The notes under the pieces were generated by a model that made no database searches, had not been told where the DNA came from, and saw only the letters and a list, made by a program, of their open reading frames with translations. From the NCBI GenBank assembly GCA_023374025.1, contig SIJG01000006.1, forward strand, positions 1,859,102-1,923,101: a DNA stretch of 64,000 nucleotides, read 5' to 3'. A program made the translations under genes and the position numbers. Below, one piece after another: positions 60,901-64,000 of this stretch (position 1 is the first letter of the stretch; every line of letters begins with the position of its first letter). This DNA comes from Heterodera schachtii. Its lineage: Eukaryota > Nematoda > Chromadorea > Rhabditida > Heteroderidae.

Positions 60901-61500
60901 AATTTTTTCGCCAGCAAAAAACTTCCACAATTTTTTTTAATTTTTGTCATTTTTCAAATATTTTGCTTCAAATCATTTAAAATACTAGGTAATTCTGAGT
61001 ATATATGAAACAGAAAATTTTAATTAACAAATTTTGATCACTCGTCATTAAATATTTTTCTGGTTTTTGTTCAAAAGTTTGATCATTTCTTTGCTCAAAA
61101 TTTCGCTTTTTATAATATAATAAAAATAAAAATTTACACATCTTTTTCAAAAATGTTTTATAAAGCCTTTTCGAGTTTACAACCATGAATTTTTATTATA
61201 TTTTTTCTTATTTGGTTTAAATTTTATTTCGCAAAACTTTATTAAATATTAATTATTAAAAATTATAAAAATTTTCTGCGTTATTGAAGACACATACATA
61301 TGCCAATTTATACAACAAATTATTTTCCTCAATACCCCTCATTAAAAAATTTTCTTCATGCTTTTGCTCACCACTTTTTTATTCGAAACTTTATTTCTTC
61401 TCCTTATTCCAGGATAGGTATTTTTCATAAAAATTCCATACATATTTTTAATTAATCTATTATTTAATTCATTAATGGGTTAATTGTTCATTAAAAATCC
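60901..61500. other. AT-rich spacer
   Basis: A minus-strand ORF at 60977-61186 is composition-driven. Nothing else recognised. Confidence 0.55.
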
Positions 61501-61960
61501 TTTTAAAACATTTTTCGCGCACAAATTTCTCTGCTGATCAGCCCCGGTTGCGCTCGCACGTCAATTGCCACTCAATTTGCCCAAATTTATTACTATTATT
61601 ATTGTTGTTGTTGTTGTTGTACATTGTCCCCCAAATAACACCGAAATTTCGCTGCCCTTCCCAAATTTTCTTCCTGGCTTTTATTCACCATCATTTGCTT
61701 TAGATATATGCACATTTATTTATTGGATTTTGACAATCCCCCGTCCTTCATCGTCGTTTTGTACTTCCCCCAAATTCTTTACCGGAGAGAGAGCACCAAC
61801 AAATCCAACAAATCCTTCCCCCGTCCCCCCCCCCCAATTATTCGCATTGTCCTTGTCCAAAAACTTGCAAAATGACCCCTTTCTTTCTTTCATCCATCCC
61901 CCATAACCAACCTTAGAATTGGAGGTTAAATGCGCATATATTATAATGCATTAATATTTG
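61501..61960. other. GC-richer, pyrimidine-rich segment
   Basis: The top strand is rich in C runs and CCCCC(A)AA phrases. The ORF at 61565-61906 translates a trinucleotide repeat and proline/serine-rich sequence and has no recognised domain. This could be promoter, intron or untranslated sequence of an adjoining gene. Confidence 0.3.
61590..61620. repeat. (ATT)n(GTT)n microsatellite
   Basis: A run of ATT units followed by about six GTT units. Confidence 0.9.
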
Positions 61961-62267
61961 GGGGTGGACGACGACGAACAACAAAACATTGGCTAATTGT
62001 TCCCCTTAATTTATGTATAAATTTTATTTGTTATAATTAGATTTTTTGAATTTGTACAATCTTCAATTTTTGAAACGGTTATTTTATTTATTAGGTATTT
62101 GTTTTTTGGAAATTTTAATAAAAATATTTTTAACATTCATTATTTTTGTTAACGAATTTATTGCCTTTTTCGTTTTATTTAAAATTAAATTGTTTTCAAA
62201 AAGTAATTAATTTTTAACATCACTACGCTACTGTTTACTGTTTTTCAATTTTTAAACTGTCCTTTTA
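61961..62267. other. AT-rich spacer
   Basis: Nothing recognised. Confidence 0.5.
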
Positions 62268-62498
62268 ATGAATAAATTTAATTCTTTTTATTTATTAAAT
62301 CGGCAAAATGACGACCCATCGCCAAGTGAGGTCGGCAATTTGCTGATGACGCCCGATAACGGCATTCTGGTCAAAGGAACAAAGGATAATATATATTTTT
62401 TGAGTTCCCCATCCGCCAATCATTTTTTCCTAGCGCCTTTCAAAAAAAAGAATCTTTTATTCATTAAATATCTTTGTTTAAAATTCACTATTAATTAG
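62268..62498 (+). CDS. Possible exon, unknown protein (doubtful)
   Basis: Within this 76-residue frame only the middle (about 62300-62410) has coding-like composition, reading QNDDPSPSEVGNLLMTPD then NGILVKGTKDNIYFLSS. The minus strand is open over the same bases (SFVPLTRMPLSGVISKLP). I do not recognise either peptide, and no clear splice pair bounds it. The sharp rise in GC over 100 bases in AT-rich flanks is what suggests an exon. Confidence 0.25.
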   Translation: MNKFNSFYLLNRQNDDPSPSEVGNLLMTPDNGILVKGTKDNIYFLSSPSANHFFLAPFKKKNLLFIKYLCLKFTIN

Positions 62499-63400
62499 AG
62501 TAATGATTTCGTAATAATGGCGTTAATTTCCCATTTTTGAAGTTGCCACTTGGTTGGCTTTAATTAAATCTTCTTATCGTACATATAGGTAAAAAAAATT
62601 CCTAGAAATTTTGATAAATTCTTAAATATTTTCTTACACATGAATCTGGCTGATTTTAAAACCCAACCTCATTTCTTGTATATATCTATTTTGGTTAACT
62701 TTTATTTTTGTTATCAAACTTTCACTTATGGCATTGCACGAAAATTTATTTTAAATTTTAAACTTACAAAATAAGGGTTTATTCGAGATTTTGGTCCGTC
62801 TAATTTCTTTCATCTACCAGAAAATATATTTTTTCATATTAATTATCGTTTGTTCATTAGCCCATTTGTAGGTAATTAGTGATATCATCTTAAAAGCGTT
62901 CCTAAATTAAAAATTAAAATCTTTTCACTTCTCGTGAGTCACGATGTGTGGTGATATAATCTCTTCACATCAATAAATTCAAACCTTTTTCGGCATTTGC
63001 CGTGGTTTTGGCTTTGCTAATTTTTTTAATTAATTTTTCTTTTTATGATTTCTAAGACTTCTTTATTTTTAGAAAATCTATAATCTTTTTCGAAGTTTTT
63101 TATAAAAATCTACTCCTAAAAAGAGAATTTTGCTCCCGAAGTTTTTAAATTCCTCCAATTTGTCGGGGAATTCCTCCCAGATCCCTAATTTTTTTTCTCC
63201 CCAAATCTCGGGGTCAACGCTAGATTCTAACTCATTTCTTGAATATATCTTTTTTATGAACTCTGATTTTTATTTTGCAAATTTATCCAATTTTGGCCAA
63301 CCATTTTTTTATATCAATTTTCTTTTGTTAAAGTTCTCGACTATTCATTTCTATTATTTTTCCTCACAAAATTTCTTTTTGTTTCGAGACTCTCGATATG
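62499..63400. other. AT-rich spacer
   Basis: An ORF at 63130-63438 (plus) is F-, S- and N-rich, with no domain. Nothing firm is seen. Confidence 0.45.
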
Positions 63401-63790
63401 CTCTGATTTTCAGCACACCCAAATTAATTAGTAAATGATACATATATCCAAAAATCCCCAATATTTGAATTGTTCCCCCCCCACCACATTGATGGGCGAG
63501 AATTTTGTTGAATGAATTGATGGGTGTTTTGCTGTCCCCTGCCCCCCTAATGGACGGGTGAACGAGCAGTCCACCCAAATTTTCATTGTTTGCCTAAAAC
63601 ATTTGTCCAAATATTTTCCACCACGGGTTCTGTCAGGTTGTTGTTGGCATTTTTCTGTGCCATTCTTTTTCTGCCCTCTGCGCGGATTAATCTCTGTTCT
63701 GTGATGGGCAGAAAATGGTATTTCGTTCGCTTCCGAGATCATTTTTCGAGGGGGGGAGGGGTGAATTTTGTCCAAATATTGACTTAAAAT
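63401..63790. other. GC-richer segment near the window end, unassigned
   Basis: Overlapping ORFs are open on both strands (minus 63775-63428; plus 63590-63787). C and G runs (63474-63481, 63541-63546, 63752-63759) disturb all frames. Peptides such as YLDKCFRQTMKIWVDCSF are not recognised. It resembles the islands at 59.5 and 61.5 kb and may belong to the same unseen gene. Confidence 0.25.
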
Positions 63791-63918
63791 GGGGAAAATT
63801 TTTTGTGATTGATTTGTTTTTTGGGATAATTGGCAAATTTAACGATTTTAAATGTACTCGAGTTATTTGCATTAAAATATAAAAAAATATAATTATTGAG
63901 TCGAAAAACATTCACCAA

Positions 63919-64000
63919 AAATTGCAAAATATGCAGATAAAAAGTGGAAAATATGCACATAAATTTTTACAAATTGGGGCAAATTTTCAAAAATTTCTTC
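63919..64000 (-). mobile_element. Possible decayed or partial copy of the MITE 4/6 family
   Basis: The phrases AAAATATGCAGA and GGAAAATATGCACATAAA match, in inverse orientation, the right subterminal region of MITE 4 (TTATGTGCATATTTTGGTCA). The window ends before a terminus or target duplication could be seen, and the outer CAGGGCTGC is missing on the visible side. Confidence 0.4.

Overview
This window looks like nematode nuclear DNA: extremely AT-rich, gene-poor and full of short non-autonomous DNA transposons. The one clear gene is a complete seven-transmembrane chemoreceptor of the Sre family, which is nematode-specific, with six or seven exons and short nematode-style introns (minus strand, 52616-54259). 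Assignment to a plant-parasitic (tylenchid) group is only a guess from composition.

Layout. 1-5.6 kb: one copy of an ~810-bp direct repeat, a tandem duplication, a ~370-bp foldback and a CT-rich tandem array. 5.6-6.2 kb: a hAT-like MITE. 7.5-17.4 kb: AT-rich sequence without recognisable genes, closed by the second copy of the ~810-bp repeat. 17.4-25.7 kb: AT-rich degenerate repeat copies. 25.7-27.3 kb: a repeat copy broken by a 1140-bp MITE, with the unoccupied paralogous site 3.7 kb upstream. 29.1-30.0 kb: a tRNA-like pseudogene and coding-like remnants. 35.1-36.4, 40.1-40.7, 43.4-43.8 and 45.5-46.0 kb: further MITEs or foldbacks. 44.8-51.0 kb: a diverged segmental duplication. 52.6-54.3 kb: the Sre gene. 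54.8-55.3 and 57.2-57.9 kb: two more MITEs. 58.2-58.8 kb: a broken gene with two related helix-turn-helix units. 59.4-64 kb: less AT-rich DNA with possible but unassigned coding fragments.

Seven insertions carry perfect 8-bp target duplications, and six of these have A at position 7, as expected for hAT transposases. Elements with unrelated terminal repeats share internal modules. The most striking is a ~134-bp unit centred on a GC-rich 26-bp palindrome with a TATC/GATA centre, found in four elements of different families and in several decayed copies outside them.

At large scale the top strand alternates between A-rich and T-rich domains of 1-18 kb. Recognisable copies of one degenerate repeat superfamily all lie in T-rich domains in one orientation. 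I saw no rRNA, CRISPR or complete transposase gene.
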